This document shows positions 10,875 through 19,852 of a DNA stretch of 64,000 nucleotides, piece by piece (positions within the stretch are counted from its first letter, which is position 1; each line of letters begins with the position of its first letter). A model generated the notes under the pieces. That model made no database searches, had not been told where the DNA came from, and saw only the letters and a program-made list of their open reading frames with translations. Made by a program: the position numbers and the translations under genes. The DNA comes from DATBAX01 sp963723765 (GTDB taxonomy: Bacteria; Acidobacteriota; Terriglobia; Terriglobales; Acidobacteriaceae): assembly GCA_963723765.1 (NCBI GenBank), contig CAVRSD010000016.1, positions 1 to 64,000 of the forward strand. The letters run 5' to 3'.

Positions 10875-10924
10875 GGATTGAAGAATATTGCTGCGACGGA
10901 TTCTACAAATAAAACATACACCCT

Positions 10925-10985
10925 TGTCATGCTGAGCGGAGAGTGAGCGGTCAAAGACCGCTCACCCGGAGTCGAAGCACCCCTA
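10925..10985 (-). repeat. modular repeat family C, inverted copy with a different core
   Basis: Same arms in reverse (TTGTCATGCTGAGCGGAG ... GGAGTCGAAGCACCCCTA) around the palindrome GAGCGGTCAAAGACCGCTC. With the copy at 10811 it could act as a terminator between the convergent SulP and aldolase genes. Confidence 0.75.
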
Positions 10986-11011
10986 CCCTCTGCACACTCT
11001 CGATCTTCCCT

Positions 11012-11857
11012 TTAAAACAGCGCCGTCGGCCTCCGCTTCCAGCTCTTACCCTTAGCTTTCGCGATGCCTTCCAGGTCATTCACATAAGCGCCGGTTTGGG
11101 TCAGGACATGGTGCAGGTCGTTGCCGACGCTGATGAAGGTGAATCCCTTTTCGAGGAATTCGCCGACGCGGGCGGTGCCGAACAGAAAGAGTCCGAGGAT
11201 GACGTTATTCTTGCGCGCGTTATCGATCAGCTTTTGCGTGGCTGCGCCGAGTTCGGGAGAGGTGTACATGTCGGGAAACTTATACTTCTCGAACAGTCCC
11301 ATCGACATGCAGAGATCGTTCTGTCCGAGAAACAGAATGTCCACGCCCGGCACGGACGCAATCTCCACAATGTTCTCGATGCACGAAGCCGTTTCCACCT
11401 GTAGCGCGATGATGCCGTTGTTGTTGAAGTTGCCGGCGTAGCCGAGCAGCCCGGCTTTATTCATGCTGCGCTGCGGAAAGTAAACCGAACGCGTTCCGGC
11501 GGTGGGATATTTGGTGCAACTCACGGCCTGCCGCGCCTCTTCGGCGGTGTTGATGTAGGGGACGAGAACGCCATCCGCGCCAAGATCGAGGGACTGTTGA
11601 ATGCCGGGGCGATCATCGTATCCGCCGACACGTACCAGAGATTTCGCGCCGCCGTTCGAAATGCCACTTAGCATGGCAGAAAGTTTTTCGTAGCCCATCG
11701 GTCCGTGTTGCGTATCCACCAGCAACCAGTCATAGCCACTGTGGGCCAACTGCTCGGCGACCGTCGGGCTGTGCGCGTTCAGGAACAATCCCATCTTCGG
11801 ATTGCCCGCTCGCAATTCTTTTTTGAAGTCGGCGCCACTCTGTGCGGCTTCGGACAT
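11012..11857 (-). CDS. HpcH/HpaI family 2-oxo acid aldolase
   Basis: 281 residues, a phosphoenolpyruvate/pyruvate-binding TIM barrel. Typical motifs: YDWLLVDTQHGPMGYE, SLDLGADGVLVPYI, the metal-binding Glu in ALQVETASCIENI and the Asp in VDILFLGQNDLCMSMG. Relatives cleave 2-keto-3-deoxy sugar acids or 4-hydroxy-2-oxoheptanedioate with a divalent metal to give pyruvate and an aldehyde. A very strong ribosome site (GAGGAGGAA) precedes the ATG. The divergent neighbour is an MFS carrier of the sugar-acid type, which points to sugar-acid breakdown, but the exact substrate is inference. Confidence 0.88.
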   Translation of the reverse strand: MSEAAQSGADFKKELRAGNPKMGLFLNAHSPTVAEQLAHSGYDWLLVDTQHGPMGYEKLSAMLSGISNGGAKSLVRVGGYDDRPGIQQSLDLGADGVLVPYINTAEEARQAVSCTKYPTAGTRSVYFPQRSMNKAGLLGYAGNFNNNGIIALQVETASCIENIVEIASVPGVDILFLGQNDLCMSMGLFEKYKFPDMYTSPELGAATQKLIDNARKNNVILGLFLFGTARVGEFLEKGFTFISVGNDLHHVLTQTGAYVNDLEGIAKAKGKSWKRRPTALF

Positions 11858-11982
11858 AGAAATTCCTCCTCAGAATAATGAAAGCGTCTTAGTGTATCCG
11901 GATAAGGATACCCGGTGCCAGTCTGGGGATGACCAAGGGACATGTGGGATGACCGACACGGGGAGAAATAAATGTAGTTCCC

Positions 11983-12020
11983 CTGTCATGCTGAGCCTAG
12001 GGAGAGTCGAAGCACCCCTA
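11983..12020 (-). repeat. modular repeat family C, short copy
   Basis: TGTCATGCTGAGCCTAGG then GAGAGTCGAAGCACCCCTA, arms only, in the divergent region between the aldolase and MFS genes. Confidence 0.65.
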
Positions 12021-12074
12021 TAGTCTGCTCTGCTGCTTGCATTCATCTCAACAGACGCAGAGAATAGCCGGGCT

Positions 12075-13337
12075 TTGCCAGCCACCTCCTCACCCTCGCA
12101 CCACACCAAACTTTCTTTCGTATCTTCCCGCCTGCTCACTCTGCTGGTGATTTCCGTCTTCATCAATTACATCGACCGCGGCAACCTGTCGATTGCCGCG
12201 CCCATGCTGAAAGACGAACTGCATCTGTCGGCGTCGCAACTGGGCATTCTGCTCTCATCTTTCTTCTGGACATACGCCAGCTTCCAACTCATCTCCGGAT
12301 GGCTGGTGGATCGTTTCCCAGTCGGCTGGGTGATGGCAGCGGGATTTTTCCTCTGGTCCATGGCGACGGCCGCCACCGGATTGATGCATGGCTTTTTATT
12401 GTTATTAGCAGTAAGGCTTGTTTTGGGGATCGGGGAATCAGTGGCCTATCCCTCCTATTCGAAAATACTGGCCCGTTATTTTCCCGAAGAGAGGCGAGGT
12501 CTCGCGAATTCGCTCATCGTTGCAGGAAATACCTGCGGCCCCGGCTTCGGCGTATTCCTGGGTGGAATGCTGATGGCCCGCTACGGATGGCGTGCGTTCT
12601 TCGTGGTGCTGGGACTGGGCAGCCTGCTCTGGCTCGTACCTTGGATCCGGTGGATGCCCGATGGACAAGCACCCGAGACCGGAGACCAGACACCGCTTCC
12701 CAGTCCCAGCCTTTCCGAGATTTTGAAACTACGTTCCGCCTGGGGAACCTGCGCCGGACTCTTCTGCGTAAATTATTTGTCTTACTTCTTAATTACCTGG
12801 CTGCCTTTTTATCTGGTGCGCGAGCGCCATTTTTCGATGGATAAAATGGCTCAAGTTGCAGGTCTGTCATATCTGTCAGCGGCGGTCGCTTCGACACTTT
12901 GCGGCTGGCTTTCGGATCGATGGATCACTGCCGGCGCAACTCCAACCAGAGTGCGCAAAACAGTCCTGGGTGTCGGCATGGCCTGCGCGGGCGCCTTTCT
13001 CGTCGGCTGCGTGGTGGCCGGGCCGATTCTTTCGATTGCGCTGCTGATTCTCGCGACCGCTTCTTTCGGAGCTGCCTCGTCGAATATGTGGGGAATCACC
13101 CAGACTCTGGCAGGACCGCAAGCCGCGGGCCGCTGGACCGGCTTCCAGAATTTCTTCGGAAATCTGGCGGGAGTGATCGCCCCAGCGCTGACCGGTTTCG
13201 TGATTGAACGCACCGGCGAGTTTTTCTGGCCGTTCGTGATTACAGCCGGAGTCGCAGGCCTCGGGACTCTGTCCTGGGTATTCTTCGTGGGGCCGGTGAT
13301 GCCGGTCGCGTGGAAAGCAAGGTCGTTGTCGGCATAA
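12075..13337 (+). CDS. MFS transporter, anion:cation symporter (sugar-acid) type
   Basis: 420 residues with 12 predicted membrane segments. The first helix region reads SVFINYIDRGNLSIAAP, as in hexuronate/glucarate/galactonate carriers of the ACS family. The loop 2-3 signature region follows (SGWLVDRFPVGW), and helix 4-5 has LGIGESVAYPSYSKILARYF. The start is uncertain: TTG 12075 fits, and no ATG lies before the first membrane helix. Divergent from the HpcH aldolase, so uptake plus cleavage of a sugar acid is a reasonable joint role (inference). Confidence 0.85.
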   Translation: MPATSSPSHHTKLSFVSSRLLTLLVISVFINYIDRGNLSIAAPMLKDELHLSASQLGILLSSFFWTYASFQLISGWLVDRFPVGWVMAAGFFLWSMATAATGLMHGFLLLLAVRLVLGIGESVAYPSYSKILARYFPEERRGLANSLIVAGNTCGPGFGVFLGGMLMARYGWRAFFVVLGLGSLLWLVPWIRWMPDGQAPETGDQTPLPSPSLSEILKLRSAWGTCAGLFCVNYLSYFLITWLPFYLVRERHFSMDKMAQVAGLSYLSAAVASTLCGWLSDRWITAGATPTRVRKTVLGVGMACAGAFLVGCVVAGPILSIALLILATASFGAASSNMWGITQTLAGPQAAGRWTGFQNFFGNLAGVIAPALTGFVIERTGEFFWPFVITAGVAGLGTLSWVFFVGPVMPVAWKARSLSA

Positions 13338-13371
13338 AAAAGGCCACACCCGGAAATGAGCGTGACCTTTC
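13338..13371. terminator. probable bidirectional terminator
   Basis: AAAAGGCCACACCCGG pairs imperfectly with GAGCGTGACCTTT, with T/A runs outside. It lies 1 base after the MFS stop and downstream of the convergent secreted-protein gene. Confidence 0.45.
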
Positions 13372-13420
13372 TCCCCTGTACATCCCCCTGGCAAATGTGG
13401 ACAAGAACTCAAAGGAGTTT

Positions 13421-13912
13421 CTAGCGTGGCGTGGCGGTGGTGAAGAAGCGCTTTTTCCCAGTCGCAGCGATGGAAAGTATTCCCCCGCCAGGGGCAACCA
13501 CCACCCCATCGATTTCCGTTCCATTCATGGATGTGACGAAATCCACCGTCACCGGTGGCCGGCCATCGGTAAAATTGATGGTGTACGTGCCGGTGCAGTC
13601 GGAATTCACGCTGTACGTCCCCATGGCTCGAGGATGGGTAAAGTCGGATACCGCAATGCCGTCCACGGTAACGCTATCAATCTGGGACAATCCGCCATTC
13701 CCATCGAAAGTGGTCATAGCCACGCCTACCTGCGGGCCGACAGGAGTTCCTGGAGCGCCCCCCAGTTTGGTTCCGGTTAACGTAAAGCCATAGGTGCCCG
13801 ACAATAGCCGATTAGTGCACCTGGGAGAATTTGCCTGCGCCTGGGCGCCGTAAGGCGCCATGGCAGCCAGCAATACCAACGCCGCAATAGTTGCAAGATG
13901 TTGAATTTTCAT
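13421..13912 (-). CDS. secreted protein of unknown family
   Basis: 163 residues. Signal peptide MKIQHLATIAALVLLAAM with likely cleavage after AQA. The mature part is rich in Gly, Thr and beta-type residues with two cysteines (RCTNRLLSGTYGF, NSDCTGTYTINF) and the phrase VAMTTFDGNGGLSQIDS. This pattern, with repeated 'SGTYGF ... DGNGG ... GTY' phrases, recurs in acidobacterial secreted proteins as I recall, but I cannot name a family. A strong ribosome site (AAGGAG) lies 7 bases before the ATG. Monocistronic. Confidence 0.75.
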   Translation of the reverse strand: MKIQHLATIAALVLLAAMAPYGAQAQANSPRCTNRLLSGTYGFTLTGTKLGGAPGTPVGPQVGVAMTTFDGNGGLSQIDSVTVDGIAVSDFTHPRAMGTYSVNSDCTGTYTINFTDGRPPVTVDFVTSMNGTEIDGVVVAPGGGILSIAATGKKRFFTTATPR

Positions 13913-14105
13913 GAGATCTCCTTAGTTTGACTTCATTGGACTTCGCCAGCCCAGTCGCATCATGCCGCACTGCAATGCGCCCGGCAATGGAGGGAACCTG
14001 AAGAATTCCTTGATTTTTCCCAGTGTTTGAAGTTCGAAGTTGGCCTATCCTAAGATGCAGCGCCGCTTTCAGCCTGAATCTTCTCCGGCGGGCCGGTCAG
14101 AAACC

Positions 14106-15894
14106 ATGGCAGAATCCACCCCTGGGTCCACGTCGCTTCCGGCAGAAGTATGGAAGTTCGGCGATTTCGAGCTTGACCTGCGCGCTTATGAACTACGCCG
14201 CGCGGGACAAAGCCTCAAGCTCGAGCGGATCCCCCTGGAATTGTTGCGCAAGTTGCTGGAAAAACAAGCCAACTTGTCATCCGCGATCAATCATCGAGCG
14301 GCTATGGGGAAAACACGTATTCCTGGATACCGACAACAGTATCAATACAGCCATTCGCAAAATTCGGCAGGTCCTGCAGGACGATCTCAACCAGCCACAA
14401 TTTGTTCAAACTGTCCCCGGCAAGGGCTATCGTTTTGCCGGCCCCGCGGTTCGAGTACAAACTGACGCCGAACCTCCAGCGCCTAAACAAAGTCTCATCA
14501 TGTTAGCCGTGCTGCCCTTCGAGAATCTCAGCAACGATATTGCGCAAGAGTATTTCAGCGACGGGTTGACGGAAGAGACCATCAGCCACCTGGGACAGCT
14601 CAGCCCGCAAAATATGGGTGTGATCGCTCGTACCTCGTCTATGGTGTACAAGCGAACGACCAAGACCATCGCCGCCATCGGCCAGGAACTGGGTGTCGAC
14701 TACGTGCTCGAAGGCACCGTGCGCCGCGAAGAGAACCGCGTCCGCATTACCGCGCAGTTGATTCGCGTCGCCGATCAAATTCATCTCTGGGCCCAAAATT
14801 ACGACCGCGAACTGGGCAGCATCCTGGGTGTGCAAAGCGAGCTGGGTATCGCGATTGCCCAGCAGGTGCAACTGCGGTTGACCCCGCACGAAAAGTTGCA
14901 GTTGGCGGCCTCGCGAGAGCCCGACCCCGAAGCCCACGATTTATATTTGCGTGGGCGCTATCACTGGGCAAAGAGAACTTTTCCCGAGGTTCGGAAAGCC
15001 ATTGAATATTTCCGCAAGGCCGCCGATCGTGATCCAACCTATGCCAATGCTTATGCTGGATTGGCGGATTGTTACATCATTCTCCCCATCACCAGCGATC
15101 TGCCTGCCCGGGATTGTTTCCCCAAAGCCAGCGCCGCCGCCAACCGGGCACTGGAATTAAATAGTGATCTTTCTGAAGCGCATACTTCGCTGGGAACCAT
15201 CCGGTTCTGGTTTGAGTGGGATTGGGCGGCCGCGGAAGTGGCATACCAGCGGGCACTTGAGCTCAATCCAAACTACGTGATCGCCCGCCTCTATCGCGCC
15301 CATTGCCTTTCCAACACGGGCAGGCATGAAGAAGCCATTGCCGAGATCAAGCGGGCCTGCCGGCTTGATCCTTTGTCCCCCATTCTGAATACGTTGCTGG
15401 CGGAGTTCCTTTATCATGCCCGCCGCTACGACGAAGCAGTAGTTGAATTCTCTAACGCTCTGGAGCTCGCCCCCAATTTCTGGATTGCGCATTTTAACCT
15501 TGCCAAGGTCCATGAGCAGCTCGGCGATTTCAGCCGGGCAATCTCAGAACTGGAGAAGGCGCGTACTTTTTCCCAGGGAAATACTGAGCCTCTCGCCCTT
15601 TTAGGTTATGTTCTGGCAACCACTGGCAGAAAGCTGGAAGCCGAGATGGTCCTGGCAGAGTTGCTCGGACTTGCCCATACGAAATATGTGCCGCCGTTCA
15701 ATATCGCTCTGGTTTATGCCGGCCTGGGAAATCACGATCTCATGTTCAAGTGGCTGGATCAGGCGTGCCAGGACCGCGATGTTCACATGACCTTCCTGCT
15801 TGATCCCAAGTGGGAGCGTTTCCACGAGGACCGGCGCTTTCTGGAAATATTGCGGAGAGTTGGGCTGGAGAATCCCCGGCCGCAGCAGTCGTGA
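14106..15894 (+). CDS. winged-helix (OmpR/CadC-type) regulator with TolB-like domain and TPR repeats; frame shifted near 14290
   Basis: About 595 residues. Residues 10-110 form a Trans_reg_C winged helix (VWKFGDFELDLRAYELRRAG ... FVQTVPGKGYRF). A FlgO/TolB-like beta domain follows (LPFENLSNDIAQEYFSDGLT ... LEGTVRREENRVRITAQLI), then six or more TPR units (AIEYFRKAADRDPTYANAYA and similar). No receiver domain is present. Seen: the first 60 codons are in another frame than the rest; the switch falls between about 14275 and 14300, within the winged helix just before IIERLWGKHVFLDTDNS, so a small deletion in the sequence is likely. Such proteins are abundant in acidobacteria; targets are unknown. 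Confidence 0.8.
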
Positions 15895-15928
15895 GCAAAG
15901 TCGAGGTAGCACCACCTCACATGGGAAG

Positions 15929-16609
15929 TTATTCAAACTGCTTGCGAAAACTCTCCATCTCCTGCTTCAAGTCGGAAACTTCTTTGCGAAGATCGACTAC
16001 CTCTTCTTCCAGACGTGCGATGCGACCAGCGTCAGCTGAATCGCTGTCGGCAGTCACGGGCGAGGGCGCCCGCGCCACATTACTGCCAGGTTCTCCTGCA
16101 TCTTCTATATCCCCGGAAAGCAGATGCATGTAACGCGACTCTTTGGTTCCCGGCTGCCGGGGAAGAACCCGCGCCAGCGGCGGATCGCGCTGTATGAGCC
16201 GCTGCATGGCCGACAACACCTCATCGAGATGTTCAAAACGATGAATGCGCTCGGTGCGGCCGCGCAGTTCGCCGGGAGTCTGCGGACCTCGCAGCAACAA
16301 TACGCATAAAATCGCACTTTCCCCTCGGGTAAAGTTGAAGACTTCCTGCGCGCGGTGCTCGTACTTGGTCACGCGGCTGTCAGCGCCACGGGCCGGACCG
16401 GCAAGCCGCTTTTGCTGGAGAGAATCGAGAGCCTCCCGTACCGCTGTTTCGTCGAGCGTCATCACCGGATCGCGATTATTTTTCTGGTTGCAGGCGTTGA
16501 CCAGTGCATTCAACGAAAGTGGATAGTAATCCGGCGTAGTCGCATCTTTTTCCATCAGCGCACCCAGCACCCGGGTTTCAACTTCATTCAAAATCATGTT
16601 CACCGTCAA
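15929..16609 (-). CDS. YceH family (DUF480) protein with a C-terminal coiled coil
   Basis: 226 residues. Two winged-helix units fill the first 160 residues: LNEVETRVLGALMEKDATTP, PLSLNALVNACNQKNNRDPV and GESAILCVLLLRGPQTPGEL are family signatures. The tail carries a heptad-like segment (ARLEEEVVDLRKEVSDLKQE). Between them the linker SNVARAPSPVTADS is encoded by a family A REP palindrome (16052-16081), so the repeat has been absorbed in frame. The function of YceH is not established; a regulatory role is suggested by the fold. ATG 16597 (MILNEVE) is an alternative start. Confidence 0.85.
   Translation of the reverse strand: MTVNMILNEVETRVLGALMEKDATTPDYYPLSLNALVNACNQKNNRDPVMTLDETAVREALDSLQQKRLAGPARGADSRVTKYEHRAQEVFNFTRGESAILCVLLLRGPQTPGELRGRTERIHRFEHLDEVLSAMQRLIQRDPPLARVLPRQPGTKESRYMHLLSGDIEDAGEPGSNVARAPSPVTADSDSADAGRIARLEEEVVDLRKEVSDLKQEMESFRKQFE
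16052..16081 (-). repeat. REP palindrome, family A, copy inside a coding sequence
   Basis: AGTCACGGGCGAGGGCG then CCCGCGCCACATT. It lies inside the yceH-like gene and adds about ten residues in frame. Confidence 0.75.
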
Positions 16610-16691
16610 ATTGTACGATAGCGGTGTCAGGACACTGCCGAACTATAATGGGTAGACAATAATAGGGAGACAATCACGAAGGAGAAATAGT

Positions 16692-17441
16692 ATGGCCCTG
16701 ATCAAGACCTCAAATCCAGCTTTGAACGTAAACAGTTTTCAGGTAGGGCATGCCGCTTATGGCGAAGCCATGACCTTGCCGGGCACGGTCAACAAAACCG
16801 GTATTCTGCTGGTGTGCACGGTGGCGACCGCAATCTGGAGTTGGAGCCAGTTTTTCCATAATCCCAGCTCCGATACGGTGCTGCCGTTCGTCGCGATTGG
16901 CGGCATCGGTGGATTCATTGCTGCACTGGTGACGATCTTCAAAAAAGAGTGGTCTCCCATCACGGCCCCGATTTATGCGCTGCTCGAAGGGCTGGCACTG
17001 GGCGGCATTTCCGCCATGTTCGAGCTGCGCCATCCCGGAATCGCCATTCAGGCAGTAGGCCTCACCTTTGGGACGCTGTTCATCCTCCTGCTGGCCTACC
17101 GGTCCGGCGTAATCAAGGTCACCGAAAAGTTTAAGCTCGGCGTGGTGGCCGCGACCGGCGGGATCGCCGTCTTCTATCTGGCCCAGTTTGTTCTCGGATT
17201 TTTCGGCGTCCGTTTCGCCGCCATCAATGGTTCCGGCCTGCTCGGCATCGGATTCAGCGTGATCGTGGTCATCGTCGCGGCCCTGAACCTGGTTCTAGAT
17301 TTTGATTTCATCGAAAGCGGCGTCAACGCCGGCGCTCCCAAATATATGGAGTGGTATGGAGCCTTCGGCCTGATGGTTACGCTGGTCTGGCTTTACCTGG
17401 AAATTTTGCGCCTGTTGTCCAAGCTCAATAGCCGCAGATAA
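16692..17441 (+). CDS. Bax inhibitor-1/YccA-like membrane protein
   Basis: 249 residues, seven membrane segments. After a polar start come TGILLVCTVATAIWSW, the loop ITAPIYALLEGLALGGIS, and the C-terminal helix pair with NLVLDFDFIESGVNAGAP and YGAFGLMVTLVWLYLEILRL. The acidic residues in LDFDFIE match the positions thought to gate calcium leak in the BI-1/YetJ family. The role in this organism is unknown. Ribosome site AAGGAGA lies before the ATG. A strong terminator follows, so it is monocistronic. Confidence 0.88.
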   Translation: MALIKTSNPALNVNSFQVGHAAYGEAMTLPGTVNKTGILLVCTVATAIWSWSQFFHNPSSDTVLPFVAIGGIGGFIAALVTIFKKEWSPITAPIYALLEGLALGGISAMFELRHPGIAIQAVGLTFGTLFILLLAYRSGVIKVTEKFKLGVVAATGGIAVFYLAQFVLGFFGVRFAAINGSGLLGIGFSVIVVIVAALNLVLDFDFIESGVNAGAPKYMEWYGAFGLMVTLVWLYLEILRLLSKLNSRR

Positions 17442-17472
17442 GTAATTTGTGACATAATATTTATTCAAAGCA

Positions 17473-17507
17473 AGGCCAGATTGACGAACTCAATCTGGCC
17501 TATTTCT
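17473..17507 (+). terminator. rho-independent terminator
   Basis: Perfect 12-base stem AGGCCAGATTGA / TCAATCTGGCCT with loop CGAAC, then ATTTCTTTTG. It ends the BI-1-like gene. Confidence 0.88.
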
Positions 17508-17567
17508 TTTGTGATAAGAAAAGCCTGTGCCGGTAGGGACTCAACTTGAATCTGTCCTCAACCGGAG

Positions 17568-17692
17568 GTCATCCCGAAGATCCGGCGCAGTTCAGCCGGG
17601 CGAGGGATCGCGCGCCTATCAGCACGATTGCCGAACTTGGAATGCGTAACCGCTCCACGCCAGATCCTTCGCAAGCTCAGGATGACAATTTT
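17568..17692. repeat. repeat family D joined to a family C-like end
   Basis: Starts GTCATCCCGAAGATCCGGCG CAGTTCAGCCGGGCGAGG (split here) and ends GATCCTTCGCAAGCTCAGGA TGACAA (split here), so its outer ends are inverted repeats of each other. About 125 bases. The left unit recurs at 19789 and 33383. Confidence 0.7.
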
Positions 17693-17777
17693 AAAAGATG
17701 ATGAAAAACTTTCAAACTGATCCACTACCCCCGTGCCGATTGGTACGGCCATTTTATTTTGGAGCAAAGGTAAAGTT

Positions 17778-18266
17778 ATGCCGCAATTCCAAGGCAAGCG
17801 GGTCGCTCACGAATACATCCAGACCAACGAGGCGCCGCCGGAGAAAGTTTTTCCTCTACTGTGTCCGGTGCGCGAGGCGGATTGGGTGCCGGGATGGCAG
17901 CATCGCCTGCTCTACTCACAGTCGGGCATAGCCGAAGCGGGATGCGTCTTCACTACCCCGAACGACAACGGAACCGAGACAACCTGGATCGTCACCAAAT
18001 ACGATCCCGCTACATTTCGCATTGAGTTCGCCTGGGTGCAGCCTGAGCGGGTGGCGGCGCAAATCAGCATTGTTCTAACAGCGAAATCGAATCGCCAAAC
18101 CAGCGCCCGTATTCGTTACACCTACACCGGCTTATCCGAGGAGGGAAATCGGGAAGTCGAAAGCTACAACCAGAAATGGTTCGAGCACAAGATGCAGGGT
18201 TGGGAAGCGGCCATCAACCACTATCTGCGAACGGGAACGAAGCTTAAGACCGAAAATCACCCCTAA
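17778..18266 (+). CDS. SRPBCC (START/Bet v1-like) family protein
   Basis: 162 residues with the helix-grip layout of SRPBCC lipid/ligand-binding proteins: EYIQTNEAPPEKVFPLLCPV, the Trp-rich EADWVPGWQHRLLYS, beta strands with TTWIVTKYDPATFRIEF, and a long C-terminal helix (NQKWFEHKMQGWEAAINHYL). The ligand is unknown. ATG 17778 is chosen because GGAGCAAAGG lies upstream and the longer frame only reads through the repeat. It stands alone, flanked by repeats. Confidence 0.8.
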   Translation: MPQFQGKRVAHEYIQTNEAPPEKVFPLLCPVREADWVPGWQHRLLYSQSGIAEAGCVFTTPNDNGTETTWIVTKYDPATFRIEFAWVQPERVAAQISIVLTAKSNRQTSARIRYTYTGLSEEGNREVESYNQKWFEHKMQGWEAAINHYLRTGTKLKTENHP

Positions 18267-18271
18267 GCCCT

Positions 18272-18328
18272 GTCATCCCGAGCGAGGATGCCCGTTCACG
18301 AAGTTAACGGGAACCGCAGTCGAGGAAC
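18272..18328. repeat. hairpin repeat related to family C/D
   Basis: TGTCATCCCGAGCGAGGATG, then the palindrome CCCGTTCACGAAGTTAACGGG, then CAGTCGAGGAACCTT. It separates the SRPBCC gene from the convergent E1 alpha gene. Confidence 0.6.
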
Positions 18329-18360
18329 CTTGCGTCTCCAACCAAGCAGCAGCTCTCGCG

Positions 18361-19695
18361 CTACTTAAAATGCAGCGCCGCTTCACTTTCCTTCGGAGCG
18401 CCCGTGCCTGACTTTTTTCCGCGCACTTTCGGCATGCCATATTTCGGTTTGATTTCGTGGCATCCATCTTCGCAGAACACCCCGCCCATGGCGGATTCCG
18501 GTTCAGGCATCGGCGAGGCCACCGCAATATCGCGTTCTTTTTCGATGAGCTCGTCAACTTCCTTAATCATTCGCTCATTCTCTTTGGGCGTAAGCCACTT
18601 CTTTACGTTGACCAGATAATTCTCAAAACGCGCAATGGGATCGCGCTTCTTCCAATATTCCAACATCGGCTTGGGAACGTAATCCGCTCCATCGTGGATA
18701 GCGTGTCCTTTCATTCGCATCATTTTGGCTTCGATCAGCGTGGGGCCTTCGCCGCGATGGGCACGCTCGACGGCTTCATGCGCAGCATCATAAACCTGGC
18801 AGGCATCGGTGCCATCGACGATTACGCCTGGAATGCCGTAGCCAATGGCGCGTTCGGCGAGGTCTTTCACGCGATACTGCATTTCAGACGGCGTGGAATA
18901 GGCCCACAGATTACTTTCCACGAAGAGCACGAGCCCAAGATCCTGCACCGCCGCAAAGTTGATGCCTTCATACGTGACGCCGGTAGACTGGCCGCCGTCC
19001 CCGATGTAGGTCATGACCGCAACATTTTTCCCCTGCAATCGCGCGCCCAAAGCCACGCCGGCCAGCACCGGGATGAGATCACCCAGCATGGAGATAGGCG
19101 AAACCATGTTGCGTTTATAAATGTCGCCGAAATGCGAAGTGCCGTCGCGGCCGCCAGTTGGGGAGTCGGCCTTGGCCATGTATTGCATCATAGTGTCGCG
19201 CGGAGCAAAGCCGCGCACCAGCAGCGATCCCTGATTGCGAATCATGGGGCCAAACCAATCGTCTTTGTCGAGCGCGTAAGCGGACGCACACGAACAGGCT
19301 TCCTGGCCCAGGCCAAAATAAACGCCGCCAACAACTTTTCCCTGCTTATAAAGATTTTCCAGAACCTGCTCCATGCGCCGATTGAGCAGCATGTAGCGAT
19401 AGACTTCAATCGTCTGCTTTTTGTCGAGATATTTCGATTCGCGGATGGGTGGAACCGGCGCGTTCAGATTGCCGGAAATTTCATAACGCACGTTGTCACC
19501 CTCACGCACCTGACGTACTTCGAAATTCGGCTTCTCCAGGCGATGATCGGGGATCGAATACGTGCGCTGCTGAGCCAGCGGGGATAACAACTTATTCGCG
19601 ACTCCGGAACCATTGGAACTGGCCCGTGGTGTGACTTTGGCAGGTTTCTTCTTATGATCGCCGTTCTTGGCCATAGCTAACTTTCGTTGAACCAT
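18361..19695 (-). CDS. pdhA: thiamine-dependent 2-oxo acid dehydrogenase E1 component, alpha subunit (pyruvate dehydrogenase type)
   Basis: Decarboxylates pyruvate (or a branched 2-oxo acid) and passes the acyl group to E2 lipoate. Seen: QGKVVGGVYFGLGQEACSCA, the thiamine-diphosphate/Mg site GDGGQSTGVTYEGINFAA to VESNLWAYST, and the phosphorylation-loop-like MRMKGHAIHDGADYVP. Length about 444 residues is 80-90 more than usual, from a basic N-terminal extension of low complexity. ATG 19695 has AGGA five bases upstream; ATG 19674 (MAKNGDHKK) is also possible. E1 beta and E2 are not in the window. The next genes upstream on the same strand are lipB and lpd, so the cluster covers E1, lipoate attachment and E3. 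Pyruvate versus branched-chain specificity is not certain. Confidence 0.82.
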   Translation of the reverse strand: MVQRKLAMAKNGDHKKKPAKVTPRASSNGSGVANKLLSPLAQQRTYSIPDHRLEKPNFEVRQVREGDNVRYEISGNLNAPVPPIRESKYLDKKQTIEVYRYMLLNRRMEQVLENLYKQGKVVGGVYFGLGQEACSCASAYALDKDDWFGPMIRNQGSLLVRGFAPRDTMMQYMAKADSPTGGRDGTSHFGDIYKRNMVSPISMLGDLIPVLAGVALGARLQGKNVAVMTYIGDGGQSTGVTYEGINFAAVQDLGLVLFVESNLWAYSTPSEMQYRVKDLAERAIGYGIPGVIVDGTDACQVYDAAHEAVERAHRGEGPTLIEAKMMRMKGHAIHDGADYVPKPMLEYWKKRDPIARFENYLVNVKKWLTPKENERMIKEVDELIEKERDIAVASPMPEPESAMGGVFCEDGCHEIKPKYGMPKVRGKKSGTGAPKESEAALHFK

Positions 19696-19788
19696 AACAA
19701 TCCTACCCCTTTGACGAGCAAATGGGCCAGTCGTCATTAAACACCCGCTGGGTTAAACACACACTGAGTTAAACACCCACTGGATGCG

Positions 19789-19830
19789 GGTCATCCCGAA
19801 GATCCGGCGCAGTTCAGCCGGGCGAGGGAC
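19789..19830. repeat. repeat family D, copy 2
   Basis: GGTCATCCCGAAGATCCGGC then GCAGTTCAGCCGGGCGAGG, identical in core to 17568 and 33383. It lies between pdhA and lipB; tandem TTAAACACCCACTGG-like units precede it. Confidence 0.75.
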
Positions 19831-19852
19831 CTCGTGCGGACGACCCCTATCG

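Noticed and set aside
18457..19587. 376-codon frame opposite the E1 alpha gene, and 25245-26192 opposite mutS2
   Set aside because: Both mirror conserved enzymes on the other strand and have no features of their own.
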